A stretch of 64,000 bases of DNA from an uncultured Lachnospiraceae bacterium (GCA_951801245.1 CATOMC010000009.1:1-64000), one strand, 5' to 3'. Positions 35,401 to 43,942 are shown, numbered from the stretch's first letter. The notes: generated by a model from the sequence alone, not told the origin. Made by a program: numbers and translations.

Positions 35401-37116
35401 GTGACACAAAGGACACCGGAGGGAGAATACCGAGGGGAGATCGTGTATCAGATTTCCAGTGACAGGGCAGGGGATGATAAGTCATATAGGGGTAGTTTGA
35501 CGAAGCATTTCTATCTGGATATGAATTATGACGGGGTCTTTATGCCGGATGAAGAGATATATGATTATCTGGAAGAAGATATGGATGGCGGCGGCAGAAT
35601 CAGTGTCACTTTTCAGGAAGCTTGTTTTGGCATCGTGCCCTGGAAACTGGAGATATCGGATGACGGCAATCACTATCGCAGGGATGCGGTACAAGGATAT
35701 TTCACCATCAGCGGCGAAGGCGGAGGAACCATTCGTGTACTGCAGGTGTTGGATGATACGGAACTGACGGCCGCGAATATTAAGGTGCAGTATGAGGAGA
35801 CGGCCGATTCCATGTTGGGATATTATCTGAGACAGGCTCAGACGCTGTTAAACATGGAATTTGAGATTGAGACAGTCACACCCGCAGTGCTTGCGGACAG
35901 ACTTTTGAAAAAGGGAGCATACCTGTCAGGGTGGGATGTGGTCGTACTCGGGTTTGGAGATAGCGGCTATCCCGGCGATATCGTGGCAGCGGCAGTAAAT
36001 GATTACATTTCGGCAGGCGGCGGTGTGCTTGTGTCCTGTGCGGGCGCGGCGGACAAAGGCGGGCTTGGAATCTTACCCCAATATCTTGGGCTAAACGAGG
36101 GGAGCACCTATGGGGCACTCGGTATCCACAGCGACGAAAAGTATCGTTATCAAGGATTGAGCAGCGATATGTTCGACAAGCTGCCGGGACTGTATACGGA
36201 AAACATCAACGAGGGTACTATTTCCAAATGGCCTTATCAGATTGGCTCTATTATGACACTGGGCGAAAATACGCAGGTCAAAGCACCGGAATATTTGTTG
36301 GATATGGATGCAGGCTATGGGGAAGCGGTGACTCATGCCACAGCCTGGTATACCCTCAATCAATCAGGTGAAGGTACCAATGCCTATAATATATCACCCC
36401 GTGATGCGCGCAATAACTATTATGTATACAGCAAAGGAAACGTGGTGTATGTAGGACAGTCTGTGTATCCGTATCTTTATGATCCGGCATCAGGTGTGGC
36501 ACCGGACCCTCATGAAAAGGGAGCCGGGGAGACGATGCTGTTTGTAAATGCTTTGTTTGCAGCCTATAACAGCGGCGTCCATCGGTCCGGCGTATCCATT
36601 GTGGCAGGTTTTACGGGGGCAGCCGGGATTGAGAGCATTACAGTGCCTTTCGATGTGGAGTTTAAGGCATTGGGCGAGGCAGAAGGCGGCATTCTGGATG
36701 AGACGGTAGATGTTTATTTTCAGTTTACGGACAACAATATAGCGTTTGATAAAGTGACGGAAATCACCTTCTATTATGAAAATGGAAATCGTCCGGCCGA
36801 TTCTGATCCGAAGGCATCGGAAACATGCCTGATCCTTCCGGACGGCGGCATCAATACCACGGATTTTATGCCTTTTACAAGCGCTGTATGGATGGTGGAG
36901 AATCATCGTCTGGTGGAAGTGACAGGCACAGAATTAAAGCAGGGCAAAGTTTACCGGATTAAGGCACCTGTGGTGGCTTTACAGACTAGTGAAGACGAGA
37001 CGGCGGACATTTATGTGTTACTTCGCACTCGCTACACGAGATCCGGTCAGACTAAGGAAGTGCTGTGTGAAGATTCCGTTACGCTGACAAGGGCTCAGAT
37101 GTTTTTGCTGGAGTAA
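32404..37116 (+). CDS. Giant secreted protein of the pilus locus (possibly DUF5057 type)
   Basis: 1,570 residues from ATG at 32404 with GGAGGT just before. A signal peptide (KRTVKQAFLFLAGVLAAAAG…) leads to a likely cut near AKAYA. The sequence VILDIVPGRGTYTYHDKDYD resembles the N-terminus of large clostridial proteins annotated DUF5057; this is from memory. Two acidic low-complexity linkers (about 290-364 and 468-499) separate domains. Near 1110-1216 an alpha/beta stretch (TIRVLQVLDD … WDVVVLGFGDSG … YISAGGGVLVSCAG) looks like a class I amidotransferase-like fold without a visible nucleophile. The C-terminal third is beta-rich. No LPxTG or membrane anchor. Being last in the pilus operon, a tip adhesin or surface partner is likely (inference). 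Confidence 0.7.
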   Translation: MKRTVKQAFLFLAGVLAAAAGGAAIGRFMAAYQVLPQTQPAKAYAKESLGGIRQIVERHGEDEPYVILDIVPGRGTYTYHDKDYDISIGTMGYLVQGQAPIEKDLENIFTNHQEEFYEYADRVELAEAVMPDFAGNGFVKAFYEEAYEGTGQELSGTDGWIKILDSISDVDIAVETVPKVPKGRMFAKWQKHQDGESKEGYDYHLSPDSPNRPAQDSVTESRYYQADQDGIYQVTFENPQENISGYQVSYVSEDWKNSSDATSVYRLVDGAYYYAGTVKELKLSLGIYEEEDVDQDEKPEEEKKEPDTEKVPEENPGNDPADNVDDGDTEDSGHIDDDSNTDPGDETDADNTDSDAGTDINDIVGGQAKWQKLVNDGDGSVYCIVTFSYVEDLEEAQELYQVRSVQEYTVREGEAPPEDTYSDSRPEEEEGKQEGSDNSAENVDVDYIFVYAGPGQGEYKLTRVQETEEDSKSESDADTADGEEDSKEDTEDGSKEEGGTEVTGHAISQDTAAEAAYVEVQNAPVYMKCCKGNDWLERYVFHSLDAQDNRHDAFAVEVWCVPAGEVEEADINDADLVFLEDGLSPWLNTNVQVDYRGEVDSLVISGLLYDVVAELKPVIVAYGIIEDDHPDHYQDDTYQKLAKIFLKKDLSGFYYEMDRSGNLAENLLMNVEKESEEYPDKTDNDYNYVNRNVYIIYNEQLVSEDFGEAFDDDKAEAGFGEVLAAIRAENMTLSEDDRISEEVSKAMAMQYIINFSAGLIGEYKDLSILELQPTANAVCDIRVDENEDSVVLYWQRDDRNEAGQQILRNSRKIETNITVKSVAEFNGGYQDINNRYHMIFIGLDGQNLYRERDKEGNLMAVYNDESLNGKVYHTGDRTASGDGRYDANDMTRQKKEALLDYLRAGYPVVVENDCFTNKSARDAGEKHINKEYIAGDTQMYQFLKEALALNDSEEYEDKIGLYTIEDVHSSAMFMAQLNIVRPKIDLCTPEDGADTPDVIVTQRTPEGEYRGEIVYQISSDRAGDDKSYRGSLTKHFYLDMNYDGVFMPDEEIYDYLEEDMDGGGRISVTFQEACFGIVPWKLEISDDGNHYRRDAVQGYFTISGEGGGTIRVLQVLDDTELTAANIKVQYEETADSMLGYYLRQAQTLLNMEFEIETVTPAVLADRLLKKGAYLSGWDVVVLGFGDSGYPGDIVAAAVNDYISAGGGVLVSCAGAADKGGLGILPQYLGLNEGSTYGALGIHSDEKYRYQGLSSDMFDKLPGLYTENINEGTISKWPYQIGSIMTLGENTQVKAPEYLLDMDAGYGEAVTHATAWYTLNQSGEGTNAYNISPRDARNNYYVYSKGNVVYVGQSVYPYLYDPASGVAPDPHEKGAGETMLFVNALFAAYNSGVHRSGVSIVAGFTGAAGIESITVPFDVEFKALGEAEGGILDETVDVYFQFTDNNIAFDKVTEITFYYENGNRPADSDPKASETCLILPDGGINTTDFMPFTSAVWMVENHRLVEVTGTELKQGKVYRIKAPVVALQTSEDETADIYVLLRTRYTRSGQTKEVLCEDSVTLTRAQMFLLE

Positions 37117-37136
37117 CTTTCAACCGTATATAAAGA

Positions 37137-37175
37137 AAAACCGCTTCATAACAGTTCCAGTTATGAGGCGGTTTT
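37137..37175. terminator. Bidirectional terminator ending the pilus operon
   Basis: AAAACCGCTTCATAAC (37137-37152) pairs with GTTATGAGGCGGTTTT (37160-37175), one wobble, 7-base loop. The A run before and T run after let it end both the forward pilus operon and the reverse transcript that starts near 37489. Confidence 0.9.
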
Positions 37176-37224
37176 GCACAGCAGTATCGCATATGTCCTT
37201 AAGAGGGGTTTGATATATATATAT

Positions 37225-37458
37225 TTATAATAGGAAAGAACCCTTATAAGTTTTCTGTTTCTCGAAACTGTGCGATCCGATCCACTTCCTCCTGACTGCC
37301 TCATGTGCAAACAGTTCCTTGAAGGCATCGTCTGCCTGAAAGCATCCTTTCAGGATTACTGTAAAGCCTCTTTTCTCAAAATCTCCTGCTTTTAAATGTA
37401 ATGAGTCTGAATTTAAAAGCATAGATTTTCTGAAAGGCAAGAATGTTTGATTTGACAC
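37225..37458 (-). CDS. Possible small protein in an orphan reverse transcript
   Basis: A 77-codon reverse frame from GTG at 37458 to a TAA at 37225. The translation is mixed and protein-like (HLKAGDFEKRGFTVILKG, then KELFAHEAVRRKWIGS) and ends in the basic, aromatic KQKTYKGSFLL. No ribosome site is visible before the GTG, and the ATG two bases upstream is in another frame and stops after 14 codons. It may be a remnant of a longer gene, a weakly translated small protein, or simply part of a noncoding transcript. The strong promoter upstream on this strand is the main reason to list it. No family recognised. Confidence 0.35.
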   Translation of the reverse strand: MSNQTFLPFRKSMLLNSDSLHLKAGDFEKRGFTVILKGCFQADDAFKELFAHEAVRRKWIGSHSFEKQKTYKGSFLL

Positions 37459-37495
37459 ATTATTATTATCTGAAAATTGTTATGCTTTGAAATCC

Positions 37496-37524
37496 ATTAT
37501 AAGTGCAGAAGCAAAGCTTGTCAA
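37496..37524 (-). promoter_or_regulatory. Perfect consensus promoter reading leftward
   Basis: On the reverse strand TTGACA (37524-37519) and TATAAT (37501-37496), spacer 17 bp. It points away from topA towards 37458 and the bidirectional terminator at 37175, defining a transcript of about 350 bases with no recognised gene. Confidence 0.7.
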
Positions 37525-37595
37525 GAGATCTCTTTACACAATTTTAATTTTTTCCCACTTGCCATCACTTAAAATATGGTGTATAGTGTTGCACG

Positions 37596-37625
37596 TTAAT
37601 AAAATGTATCGGTGTGTATTATAAT
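37596..37625 (+). promoter_or_regulatory. Possible topA promoter
   Basis: TTAATA (37596-37601) and TATAAT (37620-37625) with an 18 bp spacer, about 60 bases before the topA start. The -35 is poor; TTGCAC at 37589 is too far away. Confidence 0.4.
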
Positions 37626-37683
37626 AGTATTTATTATGAAGAAACATAGTAAAGCATGATGTGTACAGATAGGGGAAATTGCT

Positions 37684-39759
37684 ATGGCAAAGTATTTAGT
37701 GATCGTGGAGTCACCTGCGAAGGTGAAGACCATCAAGAAGTTTTTGGGTGCCAACTATGAGGTGGCGGCCAGTAACGGACATGTGCGGGATCTGCCGCGC
37801 AGCGTGCTCGGTATTGATGTGGAGCATGATTTTGAGCCAAAGTACATTACGATCCGCGGAAAAGGGGATATTCTTGCCAATTTGCGTAAGGAAGTCAAAA
37901 AGGCGGAGAAAATATATCTCGCAACGGACCCTGACCGCGAAGGAGAGGCTATTTCCTGGCATTTGCTATATGCGTTAAAGCTGGAGAATAAAAAGGTGTA
38001 CCGCATTACGTTTAACGAGATCACCAAGACGGCAGTGAAGGAATCCCTGAAAAATGCAAGGGAAATCAATATGGATCTGGTGGATGCGCAGCAGGCGCGC
38101 CGCTGTCTTGACCGTATGGTGGGGTATAAGATATCACCGGTACTCTGGGCGAAGGTGAAAAGAGGTTTGAGTGCGGGGCGTGTACAGTCGGTGGCGCTTC
38201 GCATCATCTGTGACAGAGAAGAGGAGATCAATGAGTTTATTCCGGAGGAGTACTGGACGCTAGACGCTTCTCTGGCTGTCGCGGGAGAGAGAAAGCCTTT
38301 GGTTGCCAAATATTACGGGACTGTCGAGGAGAAGAAGACAATCTCATCGAGGGAAGAGCTTGAACAGATCAAGAAAGCTTTAGAAGGTGCGGAATATAAG
38401 GTTACATCGGTTAAGACAGGTGAACGGATCCGCAAGGCGCCGCTGCCCTTTACCACTTCTACCCTGCAGCAGGAAGCCAGCAAAGTGCTGAACTTTTCAA
38501 CGCAAAAGACCATGCGCCTTGCACAGCAGCTTTATGAGGGTGTGGAGATTAAGGGGAACGGTACGACCGGTATCATATCTTATCTGCGTACCGATTCCAC
38601 CAGAGTTTCGGAGGAAGCTGAAGCGGCGGCGAAAGAATATATCACGGACAAATACGGGGCGGACTATGCGGCCGGTACGGAACACGAGAAAAAGAACGGC
38701 CCTAAAATACAAGACGCACATGAGGCAATCCGTCCTACGGATATCAGCAGGCTGCCTCTGGAGATTAAGGAATCTCTTTCCAGGGATCAGTTCAGACTCT
38801 ACCAATTGATCTGGAAGCGGTTTACGGCCAGCCAGATGGCGGCGGCCCAGTATGAGACCACATCTGTGAAGATTGATGCGGCGGGACAGCGGTTTGCCGT
38901 GGCGGCTTCCAAGGTGAAGTTTGACGGCTTTATGAGCGTCTATACGCAGGATGAGGAGAAAGAAGAGAATAATACACTGGCAAGAGGGATTACCGAGGAT
39001 AGTCAGTTATCCCTGCTTGAGCTGGAAGAGAAGCAGCATTTTACGCAGCCTGCCCCCCATTACACGGAAGCATCTTTAGTGCGTGCCATGGAAGAACTCG
39101 GCATTGGCAGGCCCAGTACCTATGCGCCCACCATCACCACGATACTGGCAAGGCGTTATATCGTCAAAGAGAATAAAAATCTGTATGTGACGGAACTTGG
39201 CGAAGTGGTCAACAATATGATGAAAGAGGCATTTCCTTCTATTGTGGATGTGAACTTTACCGCCACCATGGAGGCGCTTCTTGACGGTGTGGAAGAGGGC
39301 AGCGTGAAGTGGAAGACTGTCGTGAAGAATTTCTATCCTGATTTACAAGAGGCTGTAGAAAAGGCGGAGAAGGAACTTGAGGAAGTGGAGATTGCGGATG
39401 AACTTTCCGATGAGTTCTGCGATGTCTGCGGCAGGCAGATGGTCATCAAGTATGGGCCTCATGGCAGGTTCTTAGCCTGCCCGGGCTTCCCGGAGTGCCG
39501 CAACACGAAGCCTTATTTTGAGAAAATCGGGGTGGAATGTCCCAAGTGCGGCAAGGATATTGTGTTAAAGAAGACCAAAAAAGGCCGGAAATATTATGGA
39601 TGTATCGATAATCCGGAATGCGATTTCATGGTCTGGCAGCGGCCGGTGAATGAAAAGTGCAGCCGATGCGGTGCGATCCTTTTACAGAAGGGGAATAAAC
39701 TGGTGTGTTCCGACGAGAACTGTGGATTTATCAAAGACGCTGTGAAAACGGAAGCATGA
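37684..39759 (+). CDS. topA: DNA topoisomerase I
   Basis: 691 residues, type IA. The TOPRIM domain opens the protein (YLVIVESPAKVKTIKKFLG) with YLATDPDREGEAISWHL; the catalytic tyrosine is Y300 in SYLRTDSTRVS. The C-terminal part has three zinc ribbons: CDVCG … CPGFPEC, CPKCGKD … CIDNPEC and CSRCG … CSDENC. It relaxes negative supercoils. In Firmicutes topA often precedes codY or lies near it, as here; a gap of about 245 bases separates them. GGGGAAATTGCT stands before the ATG. Confidence 0.97.
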   Translation: MAKYLVIVESPAKVKTIKKFLGANYEVAASNGHVRDLPRSVLGIDVEHDFEPKYITIRGKGDILANLRKEVKKAEKIYLATDPDREGEAISWHLLYALKLENKKVYRITFNEITKTAVKESLKNAREINMDLVDAQQARRCLDRMVGYKISPVLWAKVKRGLSAGRVQSVALRIICDREEEINEFIPEEYWTLDASLAVAGERKPLVAKYYGTVEEKKTISSREELEQIKKALEGAEYKVTSVKTGERIRKAPLPFTTSTLQQEASKVLNFSTQKTMRLAQQLYEGVEIKGNGTTGIISYLRTDSTRVSEEAEAAAKEYITDKYGADYAAGTEHEKKNGPKIQDAHEAIRPTDISRLPLEIKESLSRDQFRLYQLIWKRFTASQMAAAQYETTSVKIDAAGQRFAVAASKVKFDGFMSVYTQDEEKEENNTLARGITEDSQLSLLELEEKQHFTQPAPHYTEASLVRAMEELGIGRPSTYAPTITTILARRYIVKENKNLYVTELGEVVNNMMKEAFPSIVDVNFTATMEALLDGVEEGSVKWKTVVKNFYPDLQEAVEKAEKELEEVEIADELSDEFCDVCGRQMVIKYGPHGRFLACPGFPECRNTKPYFEKIGVECPKCGKDIVLKKTKKGRKYYGCIDNPECDFMVWQRPVNEKCSRCGAILLQKGNKLVCSDENCGFIKDAVKTEA

Positions 39760-39923
39760 TAAGGTTACTTTTCATACTTCGCCGCAATGACGCCTGAACA
39801 GATATAAAATGCGCAGGCCGTTATAGCGGCATGTGTGTAAACAATAACAGGATAAGTTGCCTTGAAATTCCAGAAATTGTGTACAAGTGCCGTTGGTTGA
39901 GGATAAATTGTGCCAAAAATACA

Positions 39924-39952
39924 TTGAAATCACGCAAATGGTATGATAAAAT
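39924..39952 (+). promoter_or_regulatory. Promoter of codY
   Basis: TTGAAA (39924-39929) and TAAAAT (39947-39952), spacer 17 bp, in the topA-codY gap. The rest of that gap (39760-39920) shows no gene or terminator I can support. Confidence 0.55.
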
Positions 39953-40005
39953 CAATTTATATAGAATTGTGTAACAATCGTGTCATAAATTGAGGAGTCA
40001 GATAC

Positions 40006-40791
40006 ATGAGCAGTGTTCAATTATTAGATAAAACCAGGAAGATTGGGAAACTTTTACACAATAACAATTCGGGTAAAGTAGTATTTAACGATATCTGTGA
40101 TGTGCTCAAGGAGATTCTTTCTTCCAATGTACTGGTCATCAGCAGAAAAGGCAAGGTACTCGGTATCGGAGATATGGATTCGGTAGAATCCATCACAGAA
40201 CTGATCGTAGATCATGTGGGCGGTTTTATCGATCCCATGCTCAATGAGAGGCTTCTGGGCGTGCTTTCCACCAAGGAAAATGTGAATCTGGAAACGCTGG
40301 GGTTTGAGAGTGTGGATACCAAGCGTTTTCAGGCGGTGATTGCGCCCATTGAGATTTCGGGAGAGCGGCTGGGAACCCTGTTTCTTTACAAATGTGACGA
40401 TCAGTATGATATCGACGATATTATCCTGTGCGAGTATGGCACGACCGTAGTGGGCCTTGAGATGCTTCGGGCGGTCAGCGAGGAGAATGCGGAGGAGAAC
40501 CGCAAGGTCGCCGTGGTGAAATCCGCCATCGGTACTTTATCCTTCTCGGAGATGGAAGCGATCACGCATATTTTTGACGAACTGGGCGGTATGGAAGGAA
40601 TCCTGGTGGCCAGTAAGATTGCGGATAAGGTAGGGATCACCAGATCCGTTATCGTTAATGCACTGCGCAAATTCGAGAGCGCGGGCGTGATAGAGTCCCG
40701 TTCTTCCGGCATGAAGGGCACGTACATCAAGGTGCTTAATGATGTGGTCTTTGATGAAGTGGAGAAGTTGAAGGAGCAGGGAAGGTTTTAG
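40006..40791 (+). CDS. codY: GTP-sensing transcriptional regulator CodY
   Basis: 261 residues, the usual length. An N-terminal GAF domain (LLDKTRKIGKLLHNN … SNVLVISRKGKVLGIGD) that binds branched-chain amino acids is followed by a linker and a winged helix with the recognition segment ASKIADKVGITRSVIVNALRKFESAGVIESRS. CodY represses adaptation genes, often including motility, when GTP and amino acids are plentiful. GAGGAGTC stands before the ATG. It is followed by a strong terminator and then the flagellar operon, an order seen in several Firmicutes. Regulation of those flagellar genes by CodY is possible but no clear CodY box was found. Confidence 0.97.
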   Translation: MSSVQLLDKTRKIGKLLHNNNSGKVVFNDICDVLKEILSSNVLVISRKGKVLGIGDMDSVESITELIVDHVGGFIDPMLNERLLGVLSTKENVNLETLGFESVDTKRFQAVIAPIEISGERLGTLFLYKCDDQYDIDDIILCEYGTTVVGLEMLRAVSEENAEENRKVAVVKSAIGTLSFSEMEAITHIFDELGGMEGILVASKIADKVGITRSVIVNALRKFESAGVIESRSSGMKGTYIKVLNDVVFDEVEKLKEQGRF

Positions 40792-40845
40792 GAGCACAAT
40801 TACATATAAGACAACGGAATGTCGGGTGGAAATTCCATCTTCTGG

Positions 40846-40893
40846 AAAAGGATTTACAGAAAGTGACAAGATAGGGCACTGTAAATCCTTTTT
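40846..40893 (+). terminator. Terminator after codY
   Basis: AAAAGGATTTACAG (40846-40859) pairs with CTGTAAATCCTTTTT (40879-40893), followed by a long T run (ATTTTTTTAG). It separates codY from flgB. Confidence 0.9.
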
Positions 40894-40937
40894 ATTTTTT
40901 TAGTACAATACTAATTGTGAAAATCAATCGAAAAACC

Positions 40938-40965
40938 TTGTAATTTTTGATAAAATATTTATAAT
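40938..40965 (+). promoter_or_regulatory. Promoter of the flagellar operon
   Basis: TTGTAA (40938-40943) and TATAAT (40960-40965), spacer 16 bp, about 40 bases before flgB. It is of the housekeeping type and would start the long flagellar operon. Confidence 0.65.
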
Positions 40966-41002
40966 GGTATATGGATTGTATTAACGTGGAAGGAGTATGA
41001 CT

Positions 41003-41401
41003 ATGAGTTCTTTAATCAACACCAATGCTTTTGACTATGTCAATGTGTTAGATAAGGCTATGGATGCATCGTGGCTTCGCAATGAGGCGATTTCCAATAA
41101 TATTGCAAATGCGGATACCCCCGGCTATAAGAGACAGGACGTGAATTTTGAGATACAGCTTGCCAAGGCTCTGCGGCACTCCAGGTATAAGAGCATGGAT
41201 GCCAAGGTGGCGGATGTCAAGATGAACCGTATCAATCCGATCGCCTATACGGACTACGCAGGATATTCCTACCGACTCGACGGCAATAACGTGGATCCGG
41301 ACACGGAGGGCGTATACCTGGCCAAGAACCAGGTGACATATCAGGGACTTTATCAGAGTGTGAACCAGGAGTTTAAAAATCTGCAGTTGGTTATGAAGTA
41401 G
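41003..41401 (+). CDS. flgB: Flagellar basal body rod protein FlgB
   Basis: 132 residues. Start at the second ATG (41003), 7 bases after AGGAG; the ATG at 40997 is only 1 base away from it. EAISNNIANADTPGYKRQDVNFE is the conserved N-terminal rod motif. FlgB forms the proximal rod with FlgC and FliE. It opens the flagellar operon. Confidence 0.95.
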   Translation: MSSLINTNAFDYVNVLDKAMDASWLRNEAISNNIANADTPGYKRQDVNFEIQLAKALRHSRYKSMDAKVADVKMNRINPIAYTDYAGYSYRLDGNNVDPDTEGVYLAKNQVTYQGLYQSVNQEFKNLQLVMK

Positions 41402-41484
41402 TACACATATAAGATGTCGGAACACCAAAGGGGAGGTGTTTTCGGCAGCCTGACATATCAATATTAATATAAGGAGGACTACAT

Positions 41485-41931
41485 ATGGCAATGTTTAGTG
41501 CGTTTGATATCAACGCCACAGGTATGACAGCGGAGCGGTTCCGTATGGATACCATTTCTCAGAATGTGGCCAACGCAAATACTACCCGCACAGAGGATGG
41601 GACACCCTACCGAAGGAAGGTAGTAGTATTCGAGGAAAAGAATTCCCAGACACCGTTTCACCAGGTGTTAAATAAAGCCAGAGACCGTTATTCCGGAACC
41701 GGAGTAAAGGTGACGGGTGTTTATGAAGATACCTGGACAGAAGGGAACATGGTTTATGACCCCTCTCACCCGGATGCGGATGAGAACGGTTATGTGATGT
41801 ATCCGAATGTGAATATAATTACAGAGATGACGAACCTGATTGACGCAAGCCGCGCTTATCAGGCGAACACTACAGCCTTTGCCGCCAGCAAGAATATCGC
41901 GACAATGGGTCTTAGTATGCTGAATGGCTGA
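41485..41931 (+). CDS. flgC: Flagellar basal body rod protein FlgC
   Basis: 148 residues. MAMFSAFDINATGMTAERFR followed by NVANANTTRTEDGTPYRRKVVVF is the FlgC N-terminus; the C-terminus has MTNLIDASRAYQANTTAFAASKN, the coiled-coil pattern of rod and hook proteins. It forms the proximal rod next to FlgB. AAGGAGGAC precedes the ATG. The flgB-flgC gap of 83 bases holds no gene. Confidence 0.96.
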   Translation: MAMFSAFDINATGMTAERFRMDTISQNVANANTTRTEDGTPYRRKVVVFEEKNSQTPFHQVLNKARDRYSGTGVKVTGVYEDTWTEGNMVYDPSHPDADENGYVMYPNVNIITEMTNLIDASRAYQANTTAFAASKNIATMGLSMLNG

Positions 41932-41960
41932 TAAAATAGCAGGACATGGAGGGAAGGGAC

Positions 41961-42287
41961 ATGGCTTTGGACATTACCGCGCTGTATAATGTATCATCGG
42001 GAGCGGTCAAGGAGGCTGCAAAGGCGGCGCCGACTACCAGGACGGAATCTTATACGGACAATGGTTTTGATAATCTGTTACATACCGCGATCGACAATCT
42101 GAGAGTTACCAACAACTATCTGTCCGATGCGGAGAATGAAAAGATTAAATGGGCACTGGGGGAGACGGAGAATACCCATGATCTTAGTATTGCCTTACAG
42201 AAGGCTTCCACGGCGCTGCAGTATACGGTAGCTATCAGGGATAAGCTTATGGAGGCTTACAGAGAGCTTATCCAGATGCAGGTCTAG
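41961..42287 (+). CDS. fliE: Flagellar hook-basal body protein FliE
   Basis: 108 residues from ATG at 41961 (GGAGGGAAGGG before it); the in-frame ATG at 41946 precedes that site. The second half is typical FliE: DNGFDNLLHTAIDNLRVTNN and HDLSIALQKASTALQYTVAIRDKLMEAYRELIQMQV. FliE joins the MS ring to the rod. It lies between flgC and fliF as in most Firmicutes. Confidence 0.93.
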   Translation: MALDITALYNVSSGAVKEAAKAAPTTRTESYTDNGFDNLLHTAIDNLRVTNNYLSDAENEKIKWALGETENTHDLSIALQKASTALQYTVAIRDKLMEAYRELIQMQV

Positions 42288-42332
42288 TATTTAAGGTGTT
42301 AAGAGGGAGATACTGAAGGAGAACGGGTTGCT

Positions 42333-43937
42333 GTGGATAAATTATTAGACAGGTTAAAAGAGTTAGGAAATAAGATATTAGAATGGTGGAACAGGTTCAC
42401 GGCGAAGCAGAAGACGCTGATCATCGGCATTGTAGCTGTGGTGATCCTGGCTGTGGTGTTTATTGTTTCCATGCTGACCAGACCGAAGTATGTGCTGCTC
42501 AGGGAATGCGAGAGCACCAAGGAAGCTGCGGAAGTGCGGGACCTGCTGGATGGGGAAGAACTTACATATGAGATTTCGGACGATGGTCTGATCGTACGTA
42601 TTCTGGCTGACCAGCTTTCCGAGGCAAATCTTTTGCTTGGCGCCAACAATATTCAGGCGGCAAGTTATGGCATCGAGAATGTGACGGACGGCAGTTTTTC
42701 CACCACGGAATCAGATAAACAGAAAAAACATGTAGTGTATCTTGAGAAGAGGCTGGAGAATGATGTACTCTCTATGTTTACAGCAGTCAAGAGCGCCAGA
42801 GTGACCCTGAATATTCCGGAGGATACCGGGACGCTGATCGCTGAGAAAGAAGAGTCATCTGCATGGATTCTATTAGAGTTAAAGGACGAGTTTTCTCAGG
42901 AGAGCGCGGCCTATTTGGCGCGCGCGATAGCGACTTCCATGGGCAATGATACCACGAACAATATCGTGATCACGGACGTGGAAGGCAACATGCTCTTTAC
43001 GGGAGATGACAATTATACCACATCAGGCATGGCGAATGCCCAGTTATCCGTCAAGAGTGAGGCGGAGAAGAATATGGTCAACAACGTGCGCCGGGTGATC
43101 CTGGGCACGAATGAATTCGATAATGTAGAGGTATCTCCGAATCTGGTACTGGATTTTGCCACTGAGAAAAAAACGACCCATACCTATTCGCCGGCAGACG
43201 GCCAGACACAGGGCGTGCTCAGCAGCGAAGATGTTTTCAGTTCTGAGAATACCAGCGGCGTAAGCGGCATACCGGGCACGGATTCCAACGATGATGATAC
43301 CACCTATGTGATGGAAGATAACACCAATTCTTCTTCCACTGTCAGTGAGGAATCCAGGAATTACCTGCCCAATGAGGAGATTACGACCACAGAGACACCG
43401 GCGGGCGTGATTAATTACGGCGCTTCTTCTCTGTCGGCATCTTTGCTGCAGTATAATATCATCCGGGAAGAAGACGCGCAGACGCAGGGCCTTTTGGACG
43501 GTGTCACCTGGGAGGAGTATAAGCTGAGCAATACGGAGCGCACCATGTTGCAGGTGGATGATACTTTCTATGCCGCTGTGTCCAATGCTACGGGTATTTC
43601 GACAGATAATATAACGCTTGTGGCTTACAGTGAGAACCTGTTCTTCGATGCGGAAGGTTCCGGTATCACGGCGACAGATATTTTACAGATTGTCCTGATT
43701 GTGGTGATCTTGGCACTGCTTGCCTTTGTGGTGCTGCGCAGCATGAAGGGCGAGAAGCACGAGGAAGAGGAAGAAGAGTTGTCTGTGGAGAATCTGCTGC
43801 AGTCTACGGTGCAGCTTGAGGAGATTTCTTCCGAGAACGAGACGGAGGAGAGACGCCTTGTCAATAAGTTCGTGGAAGAGAATCCGGAAGCAGCGGCTAA
43901 TCTGCTGCGCAACTGGTTAAATGAGGACTGGGGGTAG
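42333..43937 (+). CDS. fliF: Flagellar MS-ring protein FliF
   Basis: 534 residues from GTG at 42333 (GAAGGAG about 12 bases before). Membrane segment at about 27-48 (LIIGIVAVVILAVVFIVSML), then the YscJ/FliF ring-building domains with VVYLEKRLENDVLSMFTAVKSARV, a low-complexity Ser/Asp stretch near 310-345, a second membrane segment (ILQIVLIVVILALLAFVVL) and the C-terminal FliG-binding tail ENPEAAANLLRNWLNEDWG. It forms the ring that anchors rotor and export gate. The fliG start is 6 bases after its stop. Confidence 0.96.
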   Translation: MDKLLDRLKELGNKILEWWNRFTAKQKTLIIGIVAVVILAVVFIVSMLTRPKYVLLRECESTKEAAEVRDLLDGEELTYEISDDGLIVRILADQLSEANLLLGANNIQAASYGIENVTDGSFSTTESDKQKKHVVYLEKRLENDVLSMFTAVKSARVTLNIPEDTGTLIAEKEESSAWILLELKDEFSQESAAYLARAIATSMGNDTTNNIVITDVEGNMLFTGDDNYTTSGMANAQLSVKSEAEKNMVNNVRRVILGTNEFDNVEVSPNLVLDFATEKKTTHTYSPADGQTQGVLSSEDVFSSENTSGVSGIPGTDSNDDDTTYVMEDNTNSSSTVSEESRNYLPNEEITTTETPAGVINYGASSLSASLLQYNIIREEDAQTQGLLDGVTWEEYKLSNTERTMLQVDDTFYAAVSNATGISTDNITLVAYSENLFFDAEGSGITATDILQIVLIVVILALLAFVVLRSMKGEKHEEEEEELSVENLLQSTVQLEEISSENETEERRLVNKFVEENPEAAANLLRNWLNEDWG

Positions 43938-43942
43938 GATAA

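Noticed and set aside
35731..36050. Active amidotransferase domain in the giant secreted protein
   Set aside because: The alpha/beta pattern is suggestive but no Cys-His-Glu triad can be placed, so only fold-level similarity is noted.
40916..40932. CodY box before flgB
   Set aside because: AATTGTGAAAATC is shorter than the 15-base consensus and lacks its symmetry.
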